From Isochrysis galbana (Eukaryota > Haptophyta > Isochrysidales > Isochrysidaceae), in the NCBI GenBank assembly GCA_018136815.1, contig CM030932.1:564081-628080 (forward strand): DNA of 64,000 nucleotides, in the 5' to 3' direction. Each line of letters starts with the position of its first letter. The first letter of the stretch is position 1. The translations under genes were made by a program, and so were the position numbers. The notes under the pieces are model-generated. The model saw nothing but the letters and a program-made list of their open reading frames with translations. It made no database searches and was not told the origin of the DNA. Shown here one piece after another: positions 33,500-45,440 of this stretch.

Positions 33500-36195
33500 G
33501 ATAATAGCCCAACACCGAAGCGAAGCCCATACGATACATCAAGGCCAACGGAGGCAGAAGCTTCCCATTCAATGTAGCGAGCGGGGTTCCTCAAGGATGC
33601 CCTCTATCGCCGCTGGCCTTTCTACTAACGGCGGAAGTGCTCGCCCGGGCGATCAACGAAGACGACGAAATAGAAGGGATCACTGTTAACGGAGCCGAAC
33701 TCAAAATAAGCCAATTCGCGGACGACACGCAGCTTATGGCGGCCGACTACGGCAGCCTGGCACGCTCGCTCGAATGGGTAGAGAGATACGCGGCGGCCTC
33801 ATGTGGCAAGCCTAACGACCAGAAATTCGAAGGACTAAGAATGGGAGCCCTGAAGAAAAAGCGACCGCCAGCTAGATTTCAAAGATACAAGTGGCTCAAA
33901 AGAAGCGAGTACGCGACCATATTAGGGGTCCCGTTAGGAGGGCCCCAGGCCATAAAAGGATTCTGGCGAAAACTAGCTGACAAAATAGAAAGAAAAACCA
34001 GCATATACGAGCCGATCACACGCAACCTATCTATACACGGTAAAACTAAGATAGCCAACTTCCTCATATACTCTATCCCAAGGTACTGGCTGCAAACGCT
34101 GGCAGCCCCGAAGTCGTTCCACGCGGCAGTCAAGAGGTCGGTAGACAGAATATTGTGGACGAACGCGCGTACCGGGCGACGACTACAATGGATAAAACAC
34201 CCCGACATCCCGCTAAAAGGCGCCTCGGAGAAGGACCCCCAACTAGGGCTGGGCCTCCTGGACTGGGACAACCACGTCAAAGCGCTACAATCCAAATGGA
34301 TCCTAAACTACCTGGACGCCCGCAAGGCGCAATGGAAGCAAGTGCTCGACGCATGGTTCTGCCGCACAAACATAGGGAGAGCAGCAGTGCTCTCGACGAT
34401 ACCCACGAGCAAGCTAACCGATGGGATAACGGGCCCAAGCAAACTCCCGGAGTTCTGGAAGCGAGCGCTGAACAACATTCGCACACTTAAGCTAACATCC
34501 CTAGAGACGAGTAGAGAAGGCGTATTATCGCAACCCATATGGGGCAGCCCGACACACCCGGGACCCAAAATGAACCCCTCGTGGGCGAAGCTATGGAACA
34601 AGCTAGAATGTAATACCATACACAATGTGTTCACAGACTTCGACGCAACATCGCCCTATAGTAGTGAGGAATGCGGACAATATCTTAGAAACAACGACAC
34701 CTACATTCACTTCCAGGGAGAATACATCCCAAAAGACAAATTTTTGGCATCATGGAGCGCCATAGTAGACCACGCCGAGACAATGCTGACGACACGGGCG
34801 GATCCAGCGGCTGTAAGGACCTCGGAGACGAGGCGAGAGACATGCGAGCAGTGTGGCTCGGAGGAGCACACCCCAAAAATACACATAGCCCAAGACGGCA
34901 GCTATTTCGCCGAGCTCAAAGGCGCATGGTATGAAGTGGAGCTCTCGTACCTAGGTACGCCCATAATTGGCGAAAGGCTCGACAATGCTCCCGGACAGCT
35001 AGACCCCTCCCCACCGGCAAAATGGGGGGACGGCTTCAAATCTAACAAGAGATTGGAATACCCCTTAGCGGACGAGTATACCCTAGACGGAGTTACCCCA
35101 CTAGACAAAATGGGAGTGGAGCAACTAACACGAGCAATCCAGAAGACGGACGGAAAGCGTAGACGCCTAACGGGTCCCGAGAACTGGAAACAGCGACTAC
35201 AGGTACCCGACAACACGTGGGAACACCTAGCCACAATATATACATCCTCGATGATGACGGCGAGAGATACACACCTCCACTTCAAGCACTTAACCCACAG
35301 AAGGATTGGCACCTACAACCGGTTCGCGGACAGAGATAAGACTTGCCGCATATGCAAGGCGGCCGACGAATCTTCCACCCATCTAGGCGAATGCCCGAGA
35401 GTAGTAAACATATTCGAAACGCTCGACAAACTGGCAAGGTACACCCCCCGAAGCGGTAGAAGCAGGGAAGAAGTAATCATAGATAACCTTTTCATGCACC
35501 CCGGGGGGGAAACACCGCGATCGCTCTCCATACTTTACACTCTAGCGTGGAGATATATTTTAACAGACTTCTACAGGATACACTACGATGGCATTGAATT
35601 CTCGGAGGAATCAGTGTTGATAAGAACGATAGATAGGTACACGACGCTAAGCAAGGCACTACTATTTGCGAGTACAACAGACTCGGCAAGGACCGCCCAA
35701 GCAGGCATGGGCAGACAGCCGAAGAAAAGGATCGACATGAACGATGTATACCCTTTATTCACAATAGGTGCAAGAGGTAAGCTAGAACCAAGCCTAGAGC
35801 TGCGGACCCTGACCACCTCGATGGGGGTGGCATATATAATTGCCGAGAGACCCGAACCAGAATAAGCCTGTGACGAGGTACACCTCGATTGGACATAAAC
35901 CCACCGAGACACGATAGCGACCAGAAAGGGTGAGAAAAGGACGAGCACGCCCGCGACCCGACAGACACGCGACGACATTTGACCAGCAACAGGCCTGCCC
36001 GGAACACGCGCTCTGAACCAGGCTCGTGGTAGCGCACCCGAGCCAAACCCCGGATACCGAAGACAAAGGAATGAAGGGGGAAAGGGGAGGAGGTGGAGGG
36101 AAGGGAAATTAAGGGCGGTGACAGTAGGGATGGGGAAATACCCTAGTCTAGTAGGTGTGTAGCCCAGAATCTTCAGATGTCTTTTTTTTTTTTAC
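33500..36195 (+). mobile_element. LINE family A, longest copy (RT plus zinc-knuckle domain)
   Basis: The reading frame is open from about 33510 and the first ATG is at 33637. It carries RT motifs: ASGVPQGCPLSPLAFLLTAE (from about 33580) and the active site QFADDTQLMAA (about 33715), then a thumb/connector region with GLLDWDNHVKALQSKW. The C-terminal part has HFKHLTHRRIGTYNRFADRD, CRICKAADESSTHLGEC and LAWRYILTDFYRIHYDGIEF, ending at 35865. The palm N-terminus, any endonuclease and ORF1 are missing (5' truncation, as usual for LINEs). The 3' UTR ends GAATCTTCAGATG plus a T-run at about 36180-36193. The active-site FADD is intact but the element cannot be autonomous. Confidence 0.92.
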
Positions 36196-36196
36196 A

Positions 36197-36350
36197 AACA
36201 CCATCGGCCCCAAAATCGTTCCACACGCCACACGGCCATAAAAAGATCCGTGGACAAGATACTATGGACGAACGCACAAACGGGGCGGAAACTACAATGG
36301 ATCCAGCACCCGGATTTCCCGCTAAAAAGTGACTCCGAAAAGGAGGAACA
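36197..36350 (+). mobile_element. LINE family A internal fragment
   Basis: Homologous to about 34085-34230 of the neighbouring copy (shared GTTCCACACGCC-like and ACTACAATGGAT blocks), inserted directly after its T-tail. Confidence 0.75.
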
Positions 36351-36500
36351 CACGCACGCACACACACCATCAACGCCCTTTCACTCCGGCCACGCCGCGT
36401 TTGCATAAACGACCACAAGAAAGGAAGTGCATGCGTATAGCGTGGACATCGACATGCAAGCATATCTAAGAATAACACCCTCGGCATGAATACGCCGGGC

Positions 36501-38924
36501 TCATGACGGCAGCTGCAATTCATCCTCCAAGTACCCATACTCGAAAGTGAACTCGGACTTGATGCGTTGACACCAGCCCGTTTCGTAGTCGAAGTACACA
36601 TATGTGCCTTGCTCGTAGTCGTCCGCGGTGAGCTTAGGCTCCTCGTGCCGCTGGAACCATGTGAGATACTTCTTGTGATAACGCCACGACTGCTTCTTGA
36701 GCTCGCGCGCCGCCAGATACTGCTGATACGTACCTTGCTGATAGTAGAAAATGAAGAACAGTGTGTCCGTGTCGAACTTGTCGAACGCGGCGGGGGAGTC
36801 AAAGACAGACGCAGGAGATTGTGGGAAGGAGCTTGGTGTGGGGTAAGGATTGCGGGGCACGTACGTCTTTGGCCGCTCGGAGTCACCAGCCTCGGGCATG
36901 TTTTGCAGCGAGAGCAATAGCATCTGCATCTGCATGGCTTCATCCATACCATCGTCAAATGCTCCTCCCCTCCTACTCAGCTCCTCGAACGGCTCAAGCT
37001 CCTCAGGGGTGAGCACCATTTCTGCGGGCGGGCCTCGAAGCGCCGCATCAATATTTGGTGCATCTCCCGTGGCGGGTAAGTCCTCTCTCGAACGCGCCAG
37101 CTTGGCTGCTCCGCTTGCATCCGCAGCGTCTCCCATGGGAGGATTGGCGAAGACAGAGACACCCACCGCCACTGAAGAGGTCCCCTCCGCTTCCGCCTCG
37201 GCGGCGCCATCCGTCCCACGTTGACCGGAAGCTGGGAATGCTGAGGGCGCTGACGCTTGCGAGGCGGGGGGAGCCGCCGGCAAGCTGCACGCTCTTCCAG
37301 CACCTGGCAGTCCAGGCAGCCCAGAGCCCACGTTGAGCGGCGGCTCCTCTTTGCCCGCCGCGCGAGTGGCAACGCGTGCAAAGAGCTGGGATGTCGAGTC
37401 GGCCGGCGTGGCAGCAGGCGCCACGGTGGCTGGCACACGCGGTACTCCTCGCGCAGGTGGAGCGGCAGTGAGCGGCGGCGGCGCCACCTTACTACCACGC
37501 CCAGTCACCGGCGGGATTGTTGCCGCCGGTGTGCCCTTCGCCGCCGGCTTTGCGGCCTCCTTGCTAGGCTTAGGCAGCGGCGTCGCCTTGGCAGCAGCAT
37601 TGAGCGTTGGAAGAGCGATTTCTTGTGCGGGCGCAGGTTTCTCCTTTTTCTTCTCCTTCTTCTCCTCCTCCTCGCCCTTCTTCCCCTTCTTGTCGTCCTT
37701 AATAGACTTTTTCTCCTCCTTCTCCACCAAAACAGGTTCGTGATTATCCTCGTCGTCAAGGCCAAGCTCCTCATAGATTTGATCATCATCGATCATCTCA
37801 ACCTCATCCGTGTTGCCCTCGACCATCTGCTCGAGAAGATAGTCGAGTTGGTCCTGGATTGGCTCTATGTCCTCCGGCGAGAGCGTCTCGTTATCGAGCA
37901 AGCGCAGCACGACCTCCAACTTCTCCTCGTGGAAGTGCACGCGCTCGATGAGTGTCTCCCACTTGCTCACGGCAGAGGCGTCCTTCTTCGACTTTTTGCC
38001 CTTCGAAGAACTCTGGTTCTCAATCTCGACCTCGTACACATCCACTTGGGACGCCAAGGTCTCGAGTTTTTCTGAGATCCACTTGCGTACCTTGTTCTTC
38101 TCCTTCTCCTTGGGGTCTTCCTTTGGCTGTTGCGAGAGGCCCTCCTTGGAGAACGCCTTGGTCTTGAACTCCTTCTCGCAGACCTTGAATCGCTCCATCT
38201 CAGTCTCGATGAGTTTGCGCGCATCGGTGAGCGGTCGCTTGTCCTTGATGTCGGAGTTGGTGATCCAAGTCTGCGGCGGGAAGGGAGGTCCGTCGATGCA
38301 TGGGCACACAAGCCGGGCGGGTAAGGCTGTGCGAGGGGAGCGGAGTGCGCCCACAAATCCGCCACCCACACAACAACCATGGAATGAGGCGAGACGCTCC
38401 TTGATGTCGTCGCGGTAGCGCTGCAGCTTCTTGATCTGCGACTTGAGCTCCGACTCAAACTTCTCCTTCTGGTTCTGATTCTGCGCGTTGTACACCTTCT
38501 CCCAGATCTCATCGAAGATCTCAACGCCTTCCTGCACCTTCTTGAGCGTGCGGTCAATCTCTCCCTACAGGCACAGAGCGGCGTCGCAGCAGTGGGTAAG
38601 AAGCATGGGGCTCGTTTGGAGTAGACCTGACGGGCGAGGAGGCCATTTGCCACCCGCCCCTCTTCCCCCCGCCCTCCCACCCACCCCCCTCCTGTCCCTT
38701 TTCTCGCCCTTACCCCCCCTTCTCCCCCCTCCCTCTATCTCCGCCTTTCTCGTCTTCTCTGCGCAGCTCTGCGCTCTCTGGCCGAGCACGAGCGGCGCCT
38801 GAGCGGTGAGGCGAGAGCGGGATCCCCGCGCCTGTTCGCCCCCCCCCCCCCCCCGCCCCCTTCTTCTCCCTCGCTTTCCTCCCATTTGCTCCCTCCCCAC
38901 CTGCAGCTTCCGGTTGGCCGCCAT
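36501..38924 (-). CDS. NOT3: CCR4-NOT complex subunit NOT3/CNOT3
   Basis: Exon 1 (38924-38901) encodes MAANRKLQ; intron 38565-38900 (GTGGGG...CTGTAG); exon 2 starts GEIDRTLKKVQEGVEIFDE. The Not3 N-terminal coiled-coil domain follows (NQNQKEKFESELKSQIKKLQ, SDIKDKRPLTDARKLIETEM, KTKAFSKEGLSQQPKEDPKE). A long low-complexity linker rich in Glu/Lys, then Ala/Pro, runs to about 36900. The C-terminal NOT box is well conserved (DTLFFIFYYQQGTYQQYLAA, KKQSWRYHKKYLTWFQRHEE, YEQGTYVYFDYETGW, EFTFEYGYLEDELQ). The CCR4-NOT complex shortens poly(A) tails and represses transcripts. Between RYRDDIK and TWITNSDIKDK, which are adjacent in animal and plant orthologues, lies a 129-nt stop-free insert (38271-38399). 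It is best read as an intron with a non-canonical GA donor and CAG acceptor. Mature length is about 650 residues. Confidence 0.92.
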
Positions 38925-39105
38925 GGCGGCGGCGCCAGTGACGGCGCGCGAGGGGCGAAGGAGAGAGTCGCCCCAAGGGGCGGGGGGGGAGAGGAGGGGG
39001 AGGGAGAGTAAAGGAGAGAGAGAGAGAGAGAAGAAACAGAGGGTAGGGGGACAGAGCGGGGGAAGGGGGGGAGGAGGAGAGAGAGAGAGAGAGAGTGGCG
39101 CACGC
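38834..39105. repeat. Poly-C run and GA tracts around the NOT3 start
   Basis: A poly-C run at about 38839-38854 lies in intron 1, and GA-rich tracts (about 38990-39100) lie upstream of the start codon at 38924. Confidence 0.75.
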
Positions 39106-39109
39106 ACGA

Positions 39110-40260
39110 TAGAAGTTAGAGAGAAAGGCATGGGCGACCGGGAGAGAAAGGTCAGTCTTTGTAGTTGCGATTTATTATTAGAATAGTACCTATGTTTCAT
39201 GTTTCACTGTTGACTGTTGACTCTTGTGTTCCTAGATGGAAGAAGCGTATTCACTGTATTTCTACAAAGGCGAAAAACAGGCGGTTTTTGCCGTCTTTGA
39301 TACCCCTTCCGTTTCTCCCTCCGTTGTTTATTGTTTAGACGGGCGCGGAGACGCGCGCCAGCAGTGCGGCGGCAGCCTCGACACAATTTTGACGGATTGG
39401 ATCATTGGATTTGGATGTTGCCACATAGTCAAACGGCGACGGAAAGGAGGAAGGGTGTACGGCGGGAGGCGCGGCTGGGAGAGTCACTGAGGAAAAGACG
39501 GGCTCCACCTCACTCAGGCATGGAGGCATGGAGGCGGGTTGGTGGACTTAAGGGCTAAGGGCGGCCAGCGGCCAGCGGCCAGGTTGCAGGTTGTTCCATC
39601 ATACCATCATATGACACTTGCCATGGAACTGAGTATGATGTCATACATCTGATATCATATGATACTTACTCCAAACATCTACACTTATAAACCCGCCATT
39701 ATGATAAAAATCTTCTTACTCTTACTCAGTACTTAGTACTTAGTAGCAGAATCGGATGCTGCATGCTGCTCGATGACTGACCATTTCAAGCTCCCACAGC
39801 GGCACCCCTGGAGCGTCTCTTCCACATGGCGCCGCCCCCACTCCACGGCGGTGTGACACTCGTCATCGCCGTCGTCGCTCGTCGCCGCCGCCATCGTTGC
39901 TGCACAGCATCAGGTTGGCGGCCATTGGGGGGGGGGGGGGTCGGAGCTGGGAGCGCCGGTATTTCCCGCGCCCGAACCCCGAACTTGTACTAGTAAAACT
40001 AGTTAAGTAGTTGAGTTGTAGCCTCTAGTCTTGTCATATGACACTCAGTATCAGGTCTAGAGCAACGAATACTGAGATATCATATAATATGATATCATAT
40101 ATATCATATATGACAGAACAACCAGGAAGGGCGGGCGAACGCGGCGAGGGAGTAGACATTGGCGTGGCTAGATGTGAAAAACAGCGGGTGAGGTCTAGAA
40201 AGACATTAAATACAGCTGTTTTTGGGGATCGAAAAACAAAAAACTATAGTTATAGTTCGA
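39110..40260. other. Intergenic, AT-richer, no gene seen
   Basis: Contains ATCATATGA-type palindromic repeats (39600-39670, 40030-40110) and a G-run near 39928-39941. I see no convincing coding frame. Confidence 0.5.
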
Positions 40261-40263
40261 TCG

Positions 40264-40746
40264 ATGGAGCGCGCGCCGACCTCTCCCACCTCCCAGCCCC
40301 CCGCCGCCACGACGCCCCACAGGGGCCGCCCCAAGCCGCCGGAGCCAAAGCGCTCGCAGGCTGTCCCCCTCACTGACAGTGACGTCGACATGATCCTCCC
40401 GCCCTCGCCTCCCCAACAGTCCCAAAAGCAGGGAACAGGCAGAGTCCTGTTCCTTGCAGACCAACAAGGCCAGGGCGTGGCCCTGCCGCCTGCCTCCACT
40501 GGCCTGCCACCCCAACAACGACTCCCCATGCTGGGTGGCTGCCACCCCCATGGAGGCAACTCCTACCGTCAGTGCACCCCTCCTGCTGCCACCCCCATGG
40601 AGGCAACTCCTACCGTCAGTGCACCCCTCGTGGGCGGGCACTTCACACAACAATCAATCTTGGGAGGGCTGGGATTCACCTTTGGATCTGACTCGAAGTC
40701 TCTGAATGAATGGACCGAAGCTCACAAGGATTTGCTCCTGTGGTGA
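40264..40746 (+). CDS. Unknown Pro-rich ORF at the LTR-element edge
   Basis: A 160-residue frame starting MERAPTSPTSQPPAATTP, Pro/Gln-rich with a KRSQAVPLTDSDVDMILPP segment, then a 45-bp tandem duplication (codons for ATPMEATPTVSAP). It ends in GFTFGSDSKSLNEWTEAHKD. It runs into the LTR-like repeat at 40740. The start resembles another short frame at 52047-51859 (MERAAAPLLSFGSPAEG). It could be a gag-like remnant or a small unrecognised gene. Confidence 0.3.
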   Translation: MERAPTSPTSQPPAATTPHRGRPKPPEPKRSQAVPLTDSDVDMILPPSPPQQSQKQGTGRVLFLADQQGQGVALPPASTGLPPQQRLPMLGGCHPHGGNSYRQCTPPAATPMEATPTVSAPLVGGHFTQQSILGGLGFTFGSDSKSLNEWTEAHKDLLLW

Positions 40747-41172
40747 GTCTTGTGGAGCTGTGGCTGTGGTGCGGCCGGGTGTGAGAGGAGGCTGAACTGT
40801 AACATGAGAAGTATGGCCCAACTGGAGCATGGAGGGTGAACAATCGGGAGCCGAGGAAGCGTGCGGGGACGGGGCCGAAGACATGGGCGCACTCTCAGCC
40901 ATCACGGGGCACAGCGACACGAGAACGGGAACGAGGGACGGACAAGGGGGCACGGAAGGCGCTCGAGCGATGGCGCGGAGCGTAGTCAAGACACCGAGAG
41001 AAAACGTCACGCGCGGGGGGGGGAAGGGAATCGCGCGGGAAAGAGATAGACAAAAGGGGGTCGGGAACTCAAGGAAGCACTCGGGGAGAGACGGGAGGGG
41101 AGAGGGGGAAGAGGGCTTCCGCGGGGAGCCGGGGAGAGGAGAGGAGAGGGGGGGGCGGACCGATACGGGACG
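40740..41172 (-). mobile_element. LTR copy (partial), LTR retrotransposon element 2
   Basis: More than 430 bp nearly identical to 46012-46447 in the same orientation; differences are mainly one base in a G-run and AGAGATAG versus AGAAATAG. On the minus strand it ends ...CTCACCACA. It would be the 3' LTR of the element whose 5' LTR is at 46012. The 5' part of this LTR is lost beyond about 41172. Confidence 0.7.
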
Positions 41173-41237
41173 ATACGTAGCCCGGTCACTCACTATGGGG
41201 GTGCGGAGGGCACCAGCAATTATGGGTAAATGAAGGG

Positions 41238-41561
41238 CTAAATAAGCTCCCTATAGGTTCCGGTAGGATGGATCAGCAAAAAAAATTGGGGGTTCCCCGG
41301 CGAAATTTTCGAAAAATGCCGAATTTCAGGCCTTCGAAGACGGTGCGCGAAATACAGTCGGGCCCCCTCCGGTATATTTTTAGTGAGGCCCTTCATGCGA
41401 GGCACAAACATGGAATGACGAGGAAAATTTTGACGCCAACTCACTGGGTCTACAAGGGTGGTTCTTTGCACACTGGACCCTAAGTCAAACTCATAATTTT
41501 GCACTTCAATGTGTACGAAAGTATCACAAAACTCAAGACGCTTACGTGAACCACTAGTCAC
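41238..41561 (-). CDS. Hypothetical 107-residue frame
   Basis: Minus frame (LEFCDTFVHIEVQNYEFDLG ... GNPQFFLLIHPTGTY) with ordinary composition, unlike the surrounding repeats. I recognise no family. It may be element-derived, since it lies between the partial LTR and the satellite. Confidence 0.2.
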   Translation of the reverse strand: MTSGSRKRLEFCDTFVHIEVQNYEFDLGSSVQRTTLVDPVSWRQNFPRHSMFVPRMKGLTKNIPEGARLYFAHRLRRPEIRHFSKISPGNPQFFLLIHPTGTYRELI

Positions 41562-41770
41562 CGAGGGCTAGAGCGGCTAATTTGGCACCGCGACCGGGCG
41601 GACGGCATGGTCTTTTCTTTCATCCATTTCAACTAGGACAGCAGAAAACGTTAAATCAAGATATGCTGGTCTAGTGGCCGAGCCAATTGCCCTCTCCAGC
41701 CTCGCACATCTTGTCGAATATCGGCATTGGCGAAAAAACCGCCTAAACGGTAATGTACCGAGATGCGTTC

Positions 41771-44680
41771 GAACACCCAACTTCCCACCTCTACCGAGCG
41801 CGCTGCCGGCGCTTTCTCGGTCATCCACTACGATAGAATGCCCTACCAGGCACCATATCCGAATATGCCGCCCGAGCAGCCACGCCAATCGCCGCCGCCG
41901 CCCGCGCGCATCGCGAAATAGTCGGCCGTGCGTGGCGCCGACGACTACGCGAACGTCACCCGGCCGAACGGGCCGAGTGTCCAACTCTCGACCGCTACCG
42001 GGCGCGCTGCCGGCGCTTTCTCAGTCATCCACTACGATAGAATGCCCTACCAGGCACCATATCCGAATATGCCGCCCGAGCAGTCACGCCAATCGCCGCC
42101 GCCGCCCGCGCGCATCGCGATATAGTCGGCCGTGCGTGGCGCCGACGATTACGCCAACGTCACCCGGCCGAACGGGCCGAGTGCCCAACTTTCGACCGCT
42201 GCCGGGCGCGCTGCCGGCGCTTTCTCGGTCATCCACTACGATAGAATCCCATACCAGGCACCATATTCGAATATGCCGCCCGAGCAGCCACGCCAATCGC
42301 CGCCGCCGCCCTCGCGCATCGCGAAATAGTCGGCCGTTTGTGGCGCCGACGACTATGCGAACGTCACCCGGCCGAACGGGCCGAGTGCCCAACTTTTGAC
42401 CGCTACCGGGCGCGCTGCCGGCGCTTTCTCGGTCATCCACTACGATAGAATCCCATACCAGGCACCATATCCGAATATGCCGCCCGAGCAGCCACGCCAA
42501 TCGCCGCCGCCGCCCTCGCGCATCGCGAAATAGTCGGCCGTGTGTGGCGCCGACGACAACGCCAACGTCACCCGGCCGAACGGGCCGAGTGTCCAACTTT
42601 CGACCGCTACCGGGCGCGCTGCCGGCGCTTTCTCGGTCATCCACTACGAAAGAATCCCATACCAGGCACCATATTCGAATATGCCGCCCGAGCAGCCACG
42701 CCAATCGCCGCCGCCGCCCGCGCGCATCGCGAAATAGTCGGCCGTGTGTGGCGCCGACGACTACGCCAACGTCACCCGGCCGAATGGGCCGAGTGCCCAA
42801 CGTTTGACCGCTACCGGGCGCGCTGCCGGCGCTTTCTCGGTCATCCACTACGATTTAATCCCATACCAGGCACCATATCCGAATATGCCGCCCGAGCAGC
42901 CACGCCAATCGCCGCCGCCGCCCTCGCGCATCGCGAAATAGTCGGCCGTGTGTGGCGCCGACGACTACGCCAACGTCACCCGGCCGAACGGGCCGAGTGT
43001 CCAACTCTCGACCGCTACCGGGCGCGCTGCCGGCGCTTTCTCGGTCATCCACTACGATAGAATCCCATACCAGGCACCATATTCGAATATGCCGCCCGAG
43101 CAGCCACGCCAATCACCGCCGCCGACCACGCGCATCGCGAAATAGTCGGCCGTGCGTGGCGCCGACGACTACGCCAACGTCACCCGGCCGAACGGGCCGA
43201 GTGCCCAACTTTTGACCGCTACCGGGCGCGCTGCCGGCGCTTTCTCGGTCATCCACTACGATAGAATCCCATACCAGGCGCCATATCCGAATATGCCGCC
43301 CGAGCAGCCACGCCAATCGCCGCCGCCGCCCTCGCGCATCGCGAAATAGTCGGCCGTGTGTGGCGCCGACGACAACGCCAACGTCACCCGGCCGAACGGG
43401 CCGAGTGTCCAACTTTCGACCGCTGCCGGGCGCGCTGCCGGCGCTTCCTCGGTCATCCACTACGATAGAATCCCATACCAGGCACCATATTCGAATATGC
43501 CGCCCGAGCAGCCACGCCAATCGCCGCCGCCGCCCTCGCGCATCGCGATATAGTCGGCCGTGCGTGGCGCCGACGACTATGCGAACGTCACCCGGCCGAA
43601 CGGGCCGAGTGCCCAACTTTCGACCGCTACCGGGCGCGCTGCCGGCGCTTTCTCGGTCATCCACTACGATAGAATCCCATACCAGGCACCATATCCGAAT
43701 ATGCCGCCCGAGCAGCCACGCCAATCGCCGCCGCCGCCCTCGCGCATCGCGAAATAGACGGCCGTGTGTGGCGCCGACGACTACGCGAACGTCACCCGGC
43801 CGAACGGGCCGAGTGTCCAACTTTCGACCGCTACCGGGCGCGCTGCCGGCGCTTTCTCGGTCATCCACTACGATAGAATCCCATACCAGGCACCATATTC
43901 GAATATGCCGCCCGAGCAGCCACGCCAATCGCCGCCGCCGCCCTCGCGCATCGCGAAATAGTCGGCCGTGCGTGGCGCCGACGACTACGCCAACGTCACC
44001 TGGCCGAACGGGCCGAGTGCCCAAGTTTCGACCGCTACCGGGCGCGCTGCCGGCGCTTCCTCGGTCATCCACTACGATAGAATCCCATACCAGGCACCAT
44101 ATCCGAATATGCCGCCCGAGCAGCCACGCCAATCGCCGCCGCCGCCCTCGCGCATCGCGAAATAGTCGGCCGTTTGTGGCGCCGACGACTACGCCAACGT
44201 CACCTGGCCGAACGGGCCGAGTGCCCAACTTTCGACCGCTACCGGGCGCGCTGCCGGCGCTTTCTCGGTCATCCACTACGATAGAATCCCATACCAGGCA
44301 CCATATCCGAATATGCCGCCCGAGCAGCCACGCCAATCGCCGCCGCCGCCCGCGCGCATCGCGAAGTAGTCGGCCGTGTGTGGCGCCGACGACTACGCGA
44401 ACGTCACCCGGCCGAATGGGCCGAGTGTCCAACTTTCGACCGCTACCGGGCGCGCTGCCGGCGATTTCTCGGTCATCCACTAAGATAGAATGACACAAAA
44501 GGCATCAATTGGAAAGATGCCACCCTTATAGCTACGCCAATCGCCGCCGCCGCCCGCGCACATCGCGTCGAAGTTGGCCCTGTGCAACACCGAAAACAAG
44601 ACCAGGGCTACGGGCCGAACGGGCCCGAGTGCCCAACTTTCGAACGCGACTGCGCTTGCCGCTGGCACTTCCTTACCCCT
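41771..44680. repeat. 204-bp satellite array with 408-bp higher-order period
   Basis: Unit starts (GTGNGTGGCGCCGACGA) fall every 204 bp from 41928 to 44376, with partial or degenerate units at both ends. Units share GCCGGCGCTTTCTCGGTCAT and ATGCCGCCCGAGCAGCCACG. From about 42132 to 43967 they alternate between two types: TATTCGAATATG, mostly with GTGTCCAAC, and TATCCGAATATG, mostly with GTGCCCAAC. The unit is exactly 68 codons, so a plus frame (43360-44493) and a minus frame (44498-43113, 461 residues; also 42848-42084) remain open throughout, while another plus frame has a TAG per unit. I treat this as satellite DNA; a repetitive protein on either strand is possible but unproven. Confidence 0.95.
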
Positions 44681-45440
44681 CAGCTTGCATTTGGCAAGTT
44701 AACACACTTCACATGAAATGGTTCCGCCCCAGGAGCCAAATTCATGTACCTAGCGGCCTCGGCGTACACCTTTGCGGTGAAGGCGGAGATGAGACGTGAA
44801 CACGACACACACCAGCTCTCAAGATTTCGGATCAACGCTGGGCGCGAACGCGTGGGGCCGGGCCAGGAGGCTTTGGGGGTTACAGGCAGGCCCGGAACAG
44901 CCGGGTCGCGACCGGCCCGTCGCGCCGCACGGCCACTTGAAGAGCTGCACCTCCAGGCGTCCAATCGAGCGCTTGTCGACGTCAATAGGGGCCGTGGCCC
45001 TGGGCGTCGGGCCGGATCGAATCGAGGCATTCCTGCGGTGCGAGGGGCCAGGATGGGTTAGTGCGAGTGTGTGCGACCCTCAAGAACCAGCGTGCGACCT
45101 ACTAGTGACCCCCCACCCTGCTCGCGAGAGCTCTGGGCTCTGCATGGCCACCACCTCCAGGCCATTCTTCGGCCGATCGCGGGCGATCGGACGTCGCGGA
45201 AGCTCCGCGTTTCTAATACTGATGCGCCCCACATTCACCAATCTGATTCCCTTCCGTGAGCGCCCCCCTCAATCTCCCAAAATAGCCCGCCACGCGCGGG
45301 GGAAGGGAGGGGAGTCCCTCACCGACGCCATTGCCCTTCGTGGGGTGGGAGGGGGTGGTTCGGAGGGGGGAGGGAGTTGGCGGGGCAGGTAGGGGGGGAC
45401 CCTAAGGAATCCTTGGACACCCAGGGGAGGTGGGAAATAG
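44681..45440. other. No confident gene
   Basis: A minus frame 45030-44680 contains AEAARYMNLAPGAEPFHVKC but I recognise no family. The rest is GC-rich intergenic or element-derived DNA. Confidence 0.4.

Noticed and set aside
41665-41770. tRNA-like gene (TGGTCTAGTGG A-box-like and GTTCGAAC B-box-like)
   Set aside because: The boxes are too far apart and no acceptor or anticodon stem pairs around them.
43113-44498. A 461-residue minus frame across the satellite as a real repetitive protein
   Set aside because: The repeat unit is a multiple of 3 and lacks stops in that frame, so openness is automatic. A plus frame is equally open, and there is no start context or unique flanking exon.
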